Origin: Calonectria ilicicola | Taxonomy: Eukaryota; Ascomycota; Sordariomycetes; Hypocreales; Nectriaceae | NCBI GenBank assembly: GCA_020809705.1 | Contig: CP085829.1 | Location: forward strand, 1,426,001-1,490,000 | Direction: 5' to 3' | Length of the DNA: 64,000 bases | Part shown: piece by piece, positions 1 to 12,110 of the stretch | How positions within the stretch are numbered: position 1 is the stretch's first letter | Layout: each line of letters begins with the position of its first letter | Translations under genes and position numbers: made by a program | The notes under the pieces: model-generated | Databases searched by the model: none | Seen by the model: the letters and a program-made list of their open reading frames with translations, nothing else | What the model was told of the DNA's origin: nothing

Positions 1-3000
1 TTATAATAGTAGTAGCTTAAAAGATAAGCTTATAGCTTTATAATAAGTAAAACTATAAGGACCCTTAGAGAAAGATAAAGCCTAATAATTAGAAATATCC
101 CTTTAATTATAATCATAAGATAGCCAGATATAATTAGAATACTTACCCTCTATATAATTAGTTAATATAATATATTTATAAAAAAGTATTAAGATATAAT
201 TATAAGTACTTAAGTAGATTAATATAAATAATTAAATATAGTAAAAACAAGGAAATAAACTAATCTAGCTAATAAATAAAAGGATCAAGGCCTTTATATA
301 CTTCTTATACTAAAACAAAGAATAGTAAAACTAATTACAAGAGTAATTCTAATTAGTAGGAATATAAATAGATTAAGTAGAAGAAATATTAGAGAGAAGG
401 TGAAGGCTAATTATAATAACTTGATTATTTTTAATATTAAAATGATAAATAAGAGATAAAAGTATAAAGGATTGAATAAAAGGAGTAAGATTATTTTTAA
501 ATATAAGCTTAATATAAAGTAATAAGCTAGCTTAACTAAAGGCAGCATAATTATAAATCTAGAAATTAAAGATCTTAGTAATTTACTAAAGGGATTAAAG
601 AAATAAAGTAAGGAGATAAAGATTATAGGCTTATTATAGCTACCTTCTTAATATTCTCCTAATAATTATTATACCTACTATAAGAAGTATTAGTCTTAGT
701 AAAAAAAGAATCTACATATAGTTTATTAATGTATAACTTAGAGCTAATATTAGGAAGCTTATTATAATCTCTACTTATAAGAGGATTGGCTATATTAGAA
801 AGAGTAAGATATAAAAAGAAGTAATAATAAGAGATAAAAGAGATAGAAGAAAGTAATAATCTATAATAAGGGATTTAAGTAAGTTAAAAAGAGAAAGAAG
901 AGAAGGAAATTAAAGAAAGGAAAAAAGATAAATAATATATTAAATGCCTTAGGGCTTATTAAGCTAAAAGTATTCTAAATGATTTATTATTTAAAGTAAT
1001 TTAAAAATAAACTTTATAAGTTATATATTATAAAGGTAATAATTCTTTTAATTATATATTACTTTAAGCTTTACAGACTACCTATATTACCTATAATTAT
1101 AAGCTTTTTCTATTTTATATATATTATAAGCTACTTTTAACCTTTTTAAAATTCAACCAAGAATATCTTTTCTTTTCTCTTTCTTTCTTCTTATCTCTTG
1201 CTATAATTATTAGCTTTAGTTTGCCTTAGTTTATAATAGCTAATATAAAACTCTTTAATAATTTATATTACTAATTCCTTATACCTACTTAAAATAATAA
1301 ACTTTATAATAGAGTTATTTATAATAAAGAAAGTACTTAAAGTTTCCTTAGTAAATAAAAAAGTTATATAAGATCTGAACTCCTTATAATACTTAACAAT
1401 CAACCTACTACTTTTCAACTATATATTAACTAAACTTATCTTAATAACTTTAATTTTTTTTCTATATACCTTTTAAAGATAATAATTAGTTCTTAAGAAT
1501 CTAAGCTAAAATAATTAAATTTTATAATAACTTTTACTTTTAAAAAGAAGATAATTAGATTTATTATTACTTTAATCTTTAAAATCTCTTTTCTATTTTT
1601 TAATATAATTAAATAATTAATAATTTTAGAATTCTTTATATTCTATAAATCTTAATCTATAAACTTAATAATATTATTATAATCTATTACTTTAAAATTA
1701 CTTTTAGAATTAATTAAATTATTAAGAATATCCTTCTCTTAAAATAATATTTCCTTTATCTCCTTAATAATTACTAATTTACTAATTATAGGCCTATTAT
1801 TAATCTTACCTACCTAACCTTTTTTACTATTATATATAATAAATAATTCTTTATTAAAGTAGCTTTTTTCTTTATTAATTAATATTAAATCTTTTATATA
1901 TAGGATTATATTACTATCTAGCTATTTATTTATAACTCTTATTATAAGAACTAATAACTTTAAGCTAAGCTTTTAGCTCTAGGCTAGAGGTAGTTCCTTA
2001 TTAAGATAGATTAATCTTTTAACTTTACTATTTATAATATACTAATTATAAAGTAATATAAGGGCTAGAAGTGTGGATACTTAGGGCTATTTAATTACTT
2101 TTAAGTAATTAGAGGATTAATTAGGTTAATTAATCAAGATATAGAAGGGATAATTATTTAAAGAGCTCTTAATATTAGCAATTATCTCTTTCTTCTAGGC
2201 TAGCTAATTTCTCTTTATTTCTAAGACTAGATTCTTAAATTTTAAAAATATTTTAATAAATTATCCTTATATAAAATAGATATTAAAAGAGTTATTATCT
2301 TTTTTAATTATATTATTCTTAATAAGTTAAATATTAATATCTTTAAGTTCTATAATTTTAAGAGAGTTTTTTATATAATTATTAGGTTTTGATTTATTTT
2401 TTATAAAAAATATATTAGGATAATTAGAATTAATAATTTAAAACTTTTTACTTTTAAAAAGGATTCTTTTATTTTTAATAAAACCTTAATATTAAGATTC
2501 TTAATTAAAATAAAAATAGATATATTAATTAACTTACTATCTCTTAATTTTAAGGCTTTTATTAATTTATAATTATTATTTTAAACAATAATCTTTCTCT
2601 AGCTTTTAACCTTAGGCTAAAAAAGAACTATAAGGCTTATAGAATTACTTTAAGAGAAAGCATCTTATAATTATAAATAAAAGCTCTAGCCCTTAATAGC
2701 CTTAATATTATTAAAAAAACTAAAAAGCAACTTACTAAATATATAATAGCTAAGCACTTACTAAAGCCACCTAAGACCTTTATTAAGCAATTAACTTTAC
2801 TAATTATTAAGACTTTAAGCACCTAAGCCTTAAAAAGAATCTACTAATTATTAATAATAAAAGTAATAATTTATCTATAATAACTATAAATAAGCCTTTA
2901 TTATTAGTTTCTTTATTATCTTAGAAATCCTTTAATCTTTTTACTTCCCTTAAATAATATAGCATTTCTATAATAACTAAAAGTAAGAGGAGTATACCTA

Positions 3001-5870
3001 ATAATAACAAAAAGCCTAATTCAGTGAAAACTAGTGATAAGAATCCTAGTCCTAATAATCCTAGCCCTAAAGAGCCAAAATTGGGTTAAGAGTTAATTCT
3101 AGCCTCAAGATTGTAGTTATTAAGTTTTTAAATTAATTAGGATATGGGTAATACCTATAGATCTACTTTACCTATTATTCTTACTTTATTTAGTTAGTAT
3201 ACCCTAATGGCTATTCCTTTCTTACTTGCCTCTTTTATAAGCCTTATATATAAGAGCTTTAGTCTAGATTTGCCCTAGTTAGAGGAATTTCTTTACTTCT
3301 TTAAACTAACTTTTATATTAATAGGAAAGAGAGTTAGTTTTATTATAAAAATAAAATATAAATCTTATAATCCTATAGTTATTAATATAACTAGTTAGGC
3401 TAAGAGATTATAACCTATTACCTTTAATTTAAATAATTCTAATTATAAGCTTTTAATTTCTAATTTATAATAATAAAATTAATAAAAATTAATAATTTCT
3501 TTTTAAGTATAATATAAAATAAATATATTAATAAGAGATATAATTAATAAGATTATATAGCTCTTAATATAAACTCCTTCTTATTAAACTATTAATAATA
3601 AATATATTATTTATTTTAAAAATAAATTAATTAAATATATTAAAAATAAATTAATTAAATATATTAAAAATATTATTTTTAATAATAATAAAATAGAATA
3701 ATAATATAATAAAATAATAAAAGGATCTTTTAATAATTATATTAATAATTATTTAAAATATTAAAATTACTTTAAACTATTTATTATTTCTAAATATAAA
3801 ACTTATAATATTACTTAGCTCTAGATATATATAAGCTATATAATAATTATACTTACTAATAAAAGTTAGCTAAATAAAGCTCTTAAGATTACTTATAATA
3901 CCTTTTAATTAATAATTATAACTTTACTCTCTTATATTAAGTATTATATAACTTAATAAAAAAATATCTTTAAGTATACTTATATTAAGAAATAAGTAAA
4001 TAATATTATAAGAATAGATAAATAAAAATAATAATTATTACTTAAGAAATTATAAATATATTAATTCTATAATATAAAAAGATCTATTTAAGAAGATATA
4101 ATTATAGGATTTATATATAGCCTATAAGATTCTTTAAAAGGATATTTTCTTTATTTTACTTTACTTTTATTTGTAAGTTTTTATATTACTATTATAAAGT
4201 AAGTGAGGGTACTTGGTAATAGTAAGAGGAGGGATTTTGTAGTAATTTAGGGTATGTTGGTAGATCTTGGTTATAGGATAAGGGATTTGGTCTATAAAAG
4301 AAAGATCTACTTTTAAGTTAATAAAGAAATCAAGTATCTTTAGTTTATTCTTTTATTTTTTTAAAAGCTTTTATAAGGTAGATTAAATTAATTTAAGACT
4401 TTTAATCTGTATTATATTGTTTTATTTTTAAGGGATATACCTTTAATGAGTTATTATTTTTGAGGATTATATTCTTATTTAAATACTTTATTTTTTTATT
4501 ATTTTATTTAATAGTAAAGTCTCTAATTAGAGGCTTTATAATTATTTAGTCTTACTAAATTATTACTTTTTCTTAAAATATTATATTATAGATGGATGGC
4601 TGTAGGTGGTATGGTGTTTTTATATGGTTCCCTTCCCCGCCGCGAAAATACTAATCAATAAAAAAGCACTTATAAGCAATTACTTATATTATTAATAATT
4701 ATTTTATAATTAATACCTTAATTATTAATATATTAGATAGAACTAATATAATAAGTGCCTACTAGATAATAGTATATAAATAGGTTAGAATCTACCCTTA
4801 TAGCTAATATTAACTAGCTTTTAATATAATTTGATTACCTTAATTATAATTAACTATTACTTAATATAATACTTCTATTATTTTATTTTATTATAATATA
4901 CCTAATTACCTTGCTAATAATAAACCCTTTGTTTTGATTGGTTTATTAAATTGGGAATTAACCAGACTGTTATAATTTTATATAAGTTATTATTTATACA
5001 ATTAGTTAATATAAAGCTTAAGGTAGATTAAATAATATTTACTTACTTAATACTCTCTATTATCTAAAATAATAATAAGATAATATATTAAAAATATAAA
5101 TACTTAATAACTACTTATAAATTAATAATAAAATATAAAACTAATTAATATAAATATATTAAAAATAATATTAATAATTACTTACTTTATAAATAATATA
5201 ATATTTAAAATATCTCTCCACTATATAATAATTCTTAAATTAACCTTTTTTAATAATAATAAAGCATAAGTAATTCTTATAGAACAGATTAAATAGTACT
5301 CCTAAAGTATTAAAAGCTAAAGATTAAGTATAAAAAGAAAAGTCTAGAGTATAAGAATCTAAAGTTTTAACTTAAGAACTAGAAATTCTAGGCTTAATAG
5401 TCTAAATATATTATAAAATATAGATTAATTATATAAAATATAGAAAATAAGTATAAAAATACTTATAAGTATATATTTAAAAGTAAATAATAAAGAAATT
5501 TATATTAATTTAAGATTAAATCTTTTAATAATAATATATTAAAAATAAGTAATAATAAGCTAGAATATAATATTAATAAATATAAATAAAGCTATTATAT
5601 ATATTTATAAATAAAAGAAAAAATCTTAAATTATTATATTAAAATTAAAAATAAATAAAAAAGAAAAAAGTAAGATTATAAATATAAAAAATTATAATAT
5701 TTATAAACTTTAATTATATTAAATTATAAATATTATTTAAAATTAAATTTCTTATATTTTAAAAAATATAATTTTATAATTATTTTTAAAATATTATTTT
5801 AAAAAATAATTTTAATTATTATATTTATTTATATAAAATTATAATAATAAAAATAAAGCTATTTACAACA
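1..5870. other. AT-rich, CpG-poor, gene-free block (RIP-like repeat relic)
   Basis: The sequence is dominated by A and T, with TAA/TAT/TTA words and stop codons in all frames. I find essentially no CpG before a short GC-containing patch near 4630-4650. The longest open frame is about 60 codons and looks random. Loss of C and G with excess TpA is the known signature of repeat-induced point mutation in ascomycete repeats, so this is most likely an old transposon cluster or AT isochore. I recognise no transposase or reverse transcriptase. Composition changes sharply to ordinary DNA at about 5870-5940. Confidence 0.8.
3616..3671. repeat. 24-bp tandem repeat inside the AT-rich block
   Basis: Two exact copies of a 24-base unit beginning TTAAAAATAAATTAATTAAA, followed by a partial third copy. 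It is a simple AT microrepeat with no sign of function. Confidence 0.7.
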
Positions 5871-6563
5871 TTCAATAATTCACAATAATAAACTATAAAA
5901 TAGAAGGTATATAAAGCCTAATTGTAGCTGGCCTCAATAGCCTCACAGCCTCAATGCATTATCACAGCCCCACAGCCAATTAGGGCTGGACCTAGCTATA
6001 AAACACATAGTTAACTGCTCTTTATTTCATAGGAATTAAGGCTCTTTCAATCTCTCGTTATGACCCAATGACCAAAGTGTGATAATTCATCATGTCTAGG
6101 ATATGACAGTGAATCACCAGGACGCGCGACATACGGTTCAAAAGTTTAGAAAAGGGTTGAATCATTGTGTTTGAGAAATATTGCTTCCTATCCCCTTAAT
6201 TGTGACAAGCCTCCACCCTGGTCAATTGCATTATATAAACCATCAAAAATCGAGATTTGATGCCCGATGATTGGTCACGGATGACGTGACGGACCAGGGG
6301 TGAAGGCTTACCACAGCTAAAGGGATAATGGTGACGCCAATAGAAGAGCACCGATCATGATTCTGAACTTTGGTCGTTGGAAGGGGTAGAAGCGTCGCAT
6401 TCGCAAATTCCAACGTTTGTTAGCTCCTCTATGAGGCTCGTAACCATCAAGCATGGGATGAGTCCTTTGACCCTTAATGTCGCTAGAAATACTACAAAAA
6501 CTCTCCCATCACTCGCTATTCATTCTTTTATCCAAATTCGTCCGCATTTATCAATGACCTCCT
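5871..6563. other. Intergenic transition zone
   Basis: Composition returns to normal here. Open frames are short and overlap on both strands. I see no supported gene. Confidence 0.6.
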
Positions 6564-6976
6564 CTAAAATTCAAAATCGCTAAAGTCGCTAAACTCGAAA
6601 CCATCATCCTCATCATCCATCGTATAAGTAACATTCGTTTTCTTAGCAGTAATGTAATACCTCTCCGAGGCCCGTCGTAGAGTCGTGTCACTCCTCAGCA
6701 TTTGCTGGATATCATCCGTGACGCGTTGAGAACCCAATTGTTTTAAATATTCTATTTCAATCATCAGTAGTGAAAATATAGGCAATGCGAATCAATGATT
6801 GACAATAACACAAGAAGAGAAATAAGGGAAAGAGGCGCCTTCATACCCTTAGACTTGCACAATGGGCCATACCACTGCTTCATTTTTTTCCAAAGCCTTG
6901 GTAGCATAGGGCCCGAAACGGCGAAAATTGCAGAAATAATAGCTGCGGTCAAGCTAATAATTGTGATAGGGTCCAT
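6564..6976 (-). CDS. Small membrane-anchored hypothetical protein with acidic tail
   Basis: I do not recognise the family. The model is complement(join(6564..6751,6847..6976)), 105 residues. The intron (95 bp) starts GTATGA and ends TACTGATGATTGAAATAG, and the frame continues exactly across it. The start is the ATG of MDPITIISL; an in-frame GTG lies 8 codons upstream. Residues 3-22 form one hydrophobic segment (ITIISLTAAIISAIFAVSG), followed by a basic stretch (RLWKKMKQ) and then a soluble part ending in an acidic Asp/Glu/Phe-rich tail (DDEDDGFEFSDFSDFEF). The charge pattern suggests a single-pass or N-terminally anchored protein. N-termini starting MDP plus a hydrophobic helix are common in fungal NLR-associated proteins, but here nothing follows, so that link is only a suggestion. 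Confidence 0.45.
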
Positions 6977-8053
6977 GCTTCCAAAAACCTTGCTGTGCAC
7001 TATGCCGCGATTGAGCGGTCAGATGGCGGAAAAATCTAAACTTTTAAAGCTCGCTTAAATCTCTTGAAGGGAGGTTATCTGCGGCAACGTAAACAACAGA
7101 GACGGTCTAGATTCTCGGAGACCCTCGGAGACTGCGGTAGCCTTCGCCTCCGCGGGGTATCGTTTAGGCTCCAGCGTGTTTTAGGGGACAGAGGCGTGAA
7201 GTGAAGTATGGAATCAGTACAACAAAGCAGCTAGTTGCTTATGGCTGCAGTTTCGGCAGGGCTGACTATCGAATTCAAACCAACCCCTCCCCCCCGAGTG
7301 CTTACCGAGCTCTCAGTGTAATATGTCATGCCTAAAAATGGTCCATGCAATACTTCATTCGCCAGCGAACTAGACTACTGCACTCCGCTCGCCCAATCTC
7401 ATTCCGGAGCCGTGCACTGGGGTAGCATATGCTAAAATAATCGCTACTGCAGATTAGACGCCAATCAGAAGTTAAGTTTTGTCCTGGAGTCTTTTCCAGG
7501 GTAGAATTCAGAATAAGACCACGCCAACATGCGAGGCGGTATCACGACGTTCATCCCCTGGCAATGCGGCTGACGTTTCCCCACTAAAGACGCACATATC
7601 GCAACTGCAAGCCTCGCTCTTCAGAAGGGGGCCGAGCGTGAACTGAGACAGTCAGCATTGTTATCTCCTTTCTCGTGGCCTCGGCACAGAGAAGCCACCA
7701 AATAGGTCCGAGCGCAGTAAACAGTCCTAAAAGTCGGAATATTCCACGTTCCACTGGTGTGGTTTTCAACGTGTATTCTGAGGTATTTTTCTGGTTGGTT
7801 GATTTGCGCTCGCTAGCTCGGTGGCTCATCCAGTGGATGCATTGTGTTGGCATTGTTCAAGCCTCAAGTCGTCTCTCCTACGAGTCGTCACGTTTCCCCT
7901 CGCTTCAAGACATCCTTTCCATTCCCCATTCATTACTCTACCCCCGGATTTTGCTATAAATCGATCTGTTCATAGTGTATGTTTTGAACTCTCGTTGATA
8001 TTCGAAAGCCCAAACAACTTCCAGTCTTTTTGATCTACAAATAACTCTGCATC
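6977..8053. other. Intergenic, includes promoter of the 8054 gene
   Basis: Frames on both strands at 7584-7959 overlap each other and look like chance. A CT-rich stretch (about 7890-7950) followed by a GCTATAAAT TATA-like box near 7952 lies upstream of the ATG at 8054. Confidence 0.45.
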
Positions 8054-8305
8054 ATGCCTTCAAGAAAGTGGGAGGTTGTCAAAGGAAACACTACACTATT
8101 CTTCAATAACGGCGCGGCAAATAATCAACCTGTTCAATTCACTATTAAAGGGTCACGCGCCCAGATTCATTTCAAGGGTCCCGATGGCAGTCGGATGACA
8201 GAGAAGGCCCTGGATATCGCTGCAATGATTGCTCGACGATGTATGTGCATATTTCGTGGACTGTTCCCTAGACCTTACCACAAAATTCTAACATTGCAAT
8301 TCTAG
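8054..8305 (+). CDS. Small hypothetical protein
   Basis: Unrecognised. The ATG follows a CT-rich, TATA-containing upstream region. The first 57 codons look coding: basic start (SRKWEVVKG), mixed beta-like composition, then EKALDIAAMIARR. A GTATGT donor at about 8249, a CTAAC branch site near 8291 and TTCTAG at the end of the open frame suggest an intron. Splicing there adds one residue and a stop (about 58 residues); reading through gives 83. Beyond the putative intron a 17-codon open stretch (KIIEYTMERGVWTFKS) looks protein-like but needs a weak donor to join. The 3' structure is therefore unresolved. No neighbour suggests a role. Confidence 0.35.
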   Translation: MPSRKWEVVKGNTTLFFNNGAANNQPVQFTIKGSRAQIHFKGPDGSRMTEKALDIAAMIARRCMCIFRGLFPRPYHKILTLQF

Positions 8306-9043
8306 CATAAACACGCAGGAAGATCATTGAGTACACGATGGAGAGGGGTGTATGGACCTTCAAATCATGAACACCAGTTCGTCGTACGCATGTGCGTGGA
8401 CTTTCGGCTAGCAATGAGAAATCTTAGCGCCCTGAAAACGATAAAATGTAGGGGGTGGTCTTCTTAGAATGTAACCTAGCACGTCCGTTGCATTGCATCG
8501 GTTGATGAATATGAATTTGTCCTCCATCTACTAAATAAATGCTTCAATTTCAATTTCCATGTTCAGCAGTGCTATTACTTATCACCATTTGGGTTCACTG
8601 TTTCTGTTACATTGCTAGCTACGGCAAAAGTGGGGTGATGCTCCGAGAATGCGTAGTGCGATTGTGCACTATCTGCTTGACAGTTTTGAAATACATATTT
8701 GGTAATGTCAATGACTGCATTTTGTATCAAAATGGAACCAACTCAAATGACAAAACTTATTAGAAGGAAATGAGATGAACCATATTCCAGCGTGGAGCAC
8801 AACACTTAGAGGGGAATATTCGATAATTCCGTAGAAATTGTCCATCTAAGCCTATAAACTATCTTTTGTCCGTCTGAGTATTCATTCAACCAAACTCGCA
8901 ATAAATTACAGCAAATTGCCCAATAATTCCACTGGCAACAATTCATACTACTAGCGTTTACCAAGAGAATAATGAATCATGTCGAGGCTAAGGAAGTTCC
9001 AGTAAATATTCAGCAAAAATGAAAATATTTCTCACCTCTTTCT
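8306..9043. other. Intergenic
   Basis: Only short frames without coding character. I see no RNA gene or repeat. Confidence 0.5.
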
Positions 9044-9271
9044 TCAATCAAATCTCCAAAAACTCCCCCTTATATTCATTGATATGGCGTATGCCTCTTC
9101 GGCTGTCTCCTTGAATAGCTCAAATTCACAGCCCCAGGGTCTACCGGTATATATCATGATAGATCCGTCTAGGAAATGTGCCTCGGCGGTAAATTCGGAG
9201 TACTTGTCATATATTCCACATTCTTCTTTAACTTTGCTGACGAATCGCCTGAACCAGGAGCGGGTTCCCAT
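9044..9271 (-). CDS. Small hypothetical protein
   Basis: Unrecognised 75-residue frame starting MGTRSWFRRFVSKVKEE. The frame extends 17 codons upstream without a convincing ATG, and a CTTACAAG just before the ATG could be a splice acceptor, so an upstream exon is possible. The composition is protein-like: Trp, Phe and Tyr are spread through the frame and several Glu and acidic/basic pairs occur. There is no signal peptide or membrane segment. The antisense frame at the same place is shorter and less protein-like. Treat it as a possible gene or the 3' exon of one. Confidence 0.3.
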   Translation of the reverse strand: MGTRSWFRRFVSKVKEECGIYDKYSEFTAEAHFLDGSIMIYTGRPWGCEFELFKETAEEAYAISMNIRGSFWRFD

Positions 9272-10036
9272 CGTTCGTGGTTCGTACTTGTAAGTAAATG
9301 AGCAAGTCAATATATTTCGCAAAACGAATCAAAAACTAAAAATCAAAAAGAATGTGTGCAATTAACCAAGAACTAAAATGCCGCGTCTTTGGAAAGAATG
9401 ACAATGAATTCAATCAAGATACTACCAGCGGTCAGTGCCCATCGTATGCCACTGCCTCGGTACGCTTAGAGCATCCCCAACTAAAGTGGGATCAGTCTTA
9501 CGGCGAACATGCTTTTCTAGCGTAGGACTCATCACGCATTAAGGCGCCACATTCTATCTGCACAAATGTGCAGAAACATCTGACTCGAATAATGAGGCTG
9601 GCCGGTGAGGGAAGACTAAATTAGACTGCATTTCGTAAGCTCGGTTAAAAACAAGGCGATACGGGCTCGTGAAAGACCAGTTATAACCATGGCGTTACAT
9701 GGACAAAAAAGATGAGCTGGAATGTATATGCACACCTTTCTTTTTATCGCCAGTGTATTTTATAATCCCACCCTCCCAATAGAAGCCTCCTACAAAAGCA
9801 ATACCCAACTGTGCTTTATGCGCTAGCCACAAAATATCTCACCCCAAGGCGCTTACATTCAGGGAGCGGCAGCGGAAGTTCAACCGCACACTATAAGACC
9901 CGAAAAGGCGGTCTAGGCAGAACTCATATTTCTGGTGTTTGGAGGGTAGAACAAAGATCCCCTCTTGTCGTGATCGTTTGTGGTCACAGCAGTCCAGCCT
10001 GCCTCATACACAAGTCCAAACAAACTACGTTTCAAA
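9272..10036. other. Intergenic, promoter side of the 10037 gene
   Basis: No supported gene. An open frame runs into the 10037 gene from about 9980 but looks like 5' untranslated sequence. Confidence 0.45.
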
Positions 10037-10879
10037 ATGTCTCTTTTCGGATTTCAGATATCGAAGATGCCCAAGATGCCCAAGATGTCCAAGGTGAAGC
10101 CTCTGACGGAGCAAGACTTGGAAAATGAGCATAATGTATCCTATATGAGTATCAACGCCGACAGTGGAACGGCTTTCATGGCCACGACGCAGCCTAATAG
10201 CCGCCACGCCGCCCGGCTAGCCGAGCTCGCCTTGGCCGTTCAACAGCCGCCGCACAGGCACAGTAAAAAGAAGAAGCATCTTCCTCCCGCAGGCCGGTCG
10301 CATCAATACCGGATTCAAGATGCTCCTGGCGCGCACATTCAGCCTCGAGAGGCATGCCAAACGGTTAATCAAATGTCGCCAGGGCACTACGCCTATCCCA
10401 CGGCAAATGTCAGTGCGCCCGGCCAAGGCACCCATTATTCCCAGCCTTCGAACCCGAATTGCTCTGGTGGCCCGGGATGTGCCCAAAATGGATACACGGC
10501 TTCCTTCGTCCCAGCGCCTGTTGGCCAATTCCAAGTCGACTCTGCTAATTACGTGGCCCAAGAAGCAGTCCCATCGCAGCAAATCGAAAGGCCTGCCATG
10601 CAGGAGTTCGAGACCCCACAAGAAACAGGCGCCGTCCAAGCGGCAGTCCCACACAGGCAGCAAGTCGTCACGGTCGATCAAGTTCCGACCTCTCGCCATC
10701 GTCGCAGTGCACTCGAAGTAACGCGATATAGCACAAAAGCGACTACCAAATACGTCATCAAATCCAACTCGAACAAAGTGCGGGTGTCAGCTCCAGTTGG
10801 CAGTAACGAAGCGCATCTGTTTGATAGTGTTGCAGAGATGGGTTTGGTCAAGACTTCGGTCAATCCAAATTCTAAATAG
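10037..10879 (+). CDS. Disordered hypothetical protein, 280 residues
   Basis: Unrecognised. The start at 10037 (TTCAAAATGTC) is preferred over an in-frame non-ATG extension. Near the N-terminus is a short tandem KMPKMPKMSK repeat (9-base DNA units at about 10063-10092). The middle is rich in Pro, Gln, Ser, Ala and His, with a basic cluster HSKKKKH near residue 76, and is probably disordered. The last 60 residues are more ordered (SRHRRSALEVTRYSTKATTK, then SAPVGSNEAHLFDSVAEMG) and are the likeliest conserved part. No signal peptide or membrane segment is visible. The basic cluster could be a nuclear signal, which is inference. The gene is uninterrupted and GC-richer than its surroundings, supporting a real single-exon gene. 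Confidence 0.6.
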   Translation: MSLFGFQISKMPKMPKMSKVKPLTEQDLENEHNVSYMSINADSGTAFMATTQPNSRHAARLAELALAVQQPPHRHSKKKKHLPPAGRSHQYRIQDAPGAHIQPREACQTVNQMSPGHYAYPTANVSAPGQGTHYSQPSNPNCSGGPGCAQNGYTASFVPAPVGQFQVDSANYVAQEAVPSQQIERPAMQEFETPQETGAVQAAVPHRQQVVTVDQVPTSRHRRSALEVTRYSTKATTKYVIKSNSNKVRVSAPVGSNEAHLFDSVAEMGLVKTSVNPNSK

Positions 10880-12110
10880 GATTTTTATATTTAATTTAAT
10901 AGTATTTGAATTTAAATGGGAGCCTCCCAAGTTCACATTGCTTAAATCAAAGTATTGAAATGGGAGAGAAGAAAAACGCCACCAAACCCTAAAAGCCAGC
11001 CATCTGATCTCCAACATGCCGGTAGGTTATACTTGTAGAAGATTCGCAGTGCCAATTAATCGACCTCCATGTCCGTCCACAAGTCGCCCTATTATGGGTT
11101 GGAAGAATACTAGAATAACACATGTCAGATGCAAGAGACCAACCTCCATAGAGTAAATTCGAATGGCTCTGAAACATACACTGGAAATTCTTCGTTAAAT
11201 ATTGTTATAGCAAGGTGAAACCCGCTTTGTTGCGGACCAGTGCTGGGGTATGGGTGATTGACGTTGTTCTCAATCATTTATTGCTGTGTCGGCTCTTGCT
11301 CATTTTTCCTGCTGTCCTCATTATGTGGCCTGCATGTTGGCTCCACCGATCCACCGCTCAGGACCGATCCAGCAGCGTTGGGGTTATGTTTACTATCGCA
11401 ATCTTTCAAGGGGTGTGTATTGTGGTGTCTGGTCGGACCTGTGGGTCATCTTAGTAAATGTTGAAGTATTAATCACTGGCCTATAGGGTGCTACTCTATA
11501 CCACCAACGGCTATCTAGCTATATAAATCTGAACTTTTATATTAAATTTAATAGTTAATTGAGTATAGAAAATATTCTGATATAACAAATAGAGGTTGTA
11601 TTTTAATTTCTTAAATCTTAATACAGAGGGCTTGTATCACGCCTCAAGATAGACTTTCAGATCCATTGTTATAGTCGAATTTTTGACGCTATCAGAGGCA
11701 AAAGTACTTGAGCGACCTCAATGAAAACTTAGATGATCATACTTGAGATAACCTCCTTTGGTCAAATTATGAATCCTAATGTATATTCTACATTCTACTT
11801 TGTATAGAGTGTTTGCATTGAGAGGAAATCACGCTCTGATCTTCACGTCAACATAGACCTCACGATGGGATTGATTTATCATTTGGGAAATTGACCATAA
11901 CATGATTCCGTAGTCCACGCTCTGGGAAAGTAAGTAGTTAGTAAGCGGGTAGGGAGAACGCCTATTTAGGCCCAACGATTGGCTAGCAATCTGGTGGCTG
12001 ATTAGTGAGGTGGCAATTCCTAGCCGCCCTCGCTCCTGAGATTTTCTATCCCAAGTTGAAACATAAATTGTTCCCTTGAAATCCCTCATCCTTCCTAATG
12101 CATGCCACGT
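10880..12110. other. Intergenic
   Basis: Short overlapping frames only. Two AT-rich stretches (10880-10915 and 11515-11625) flank ordinary DNA. No supported gene. Confidence 0.5.

Noticed and set aside
2637..2822. 61-codon frame in the AT-rich block
   Set aside because: Composition follows the AT bias and no domain is seen; expected by chance.
7584..7959. Overlapping frames on both strands (89 and 94 codons)
   Set aside because: They occupy the promoter of the 8054 gene, overlap each other, and show no protein-like pattern.
10217..10699. 160-codon frame antisense to the 10037 gene
   Set aside because: A shadow of the real gene; high Arg/Leu/Cys content typical of antisense frames.
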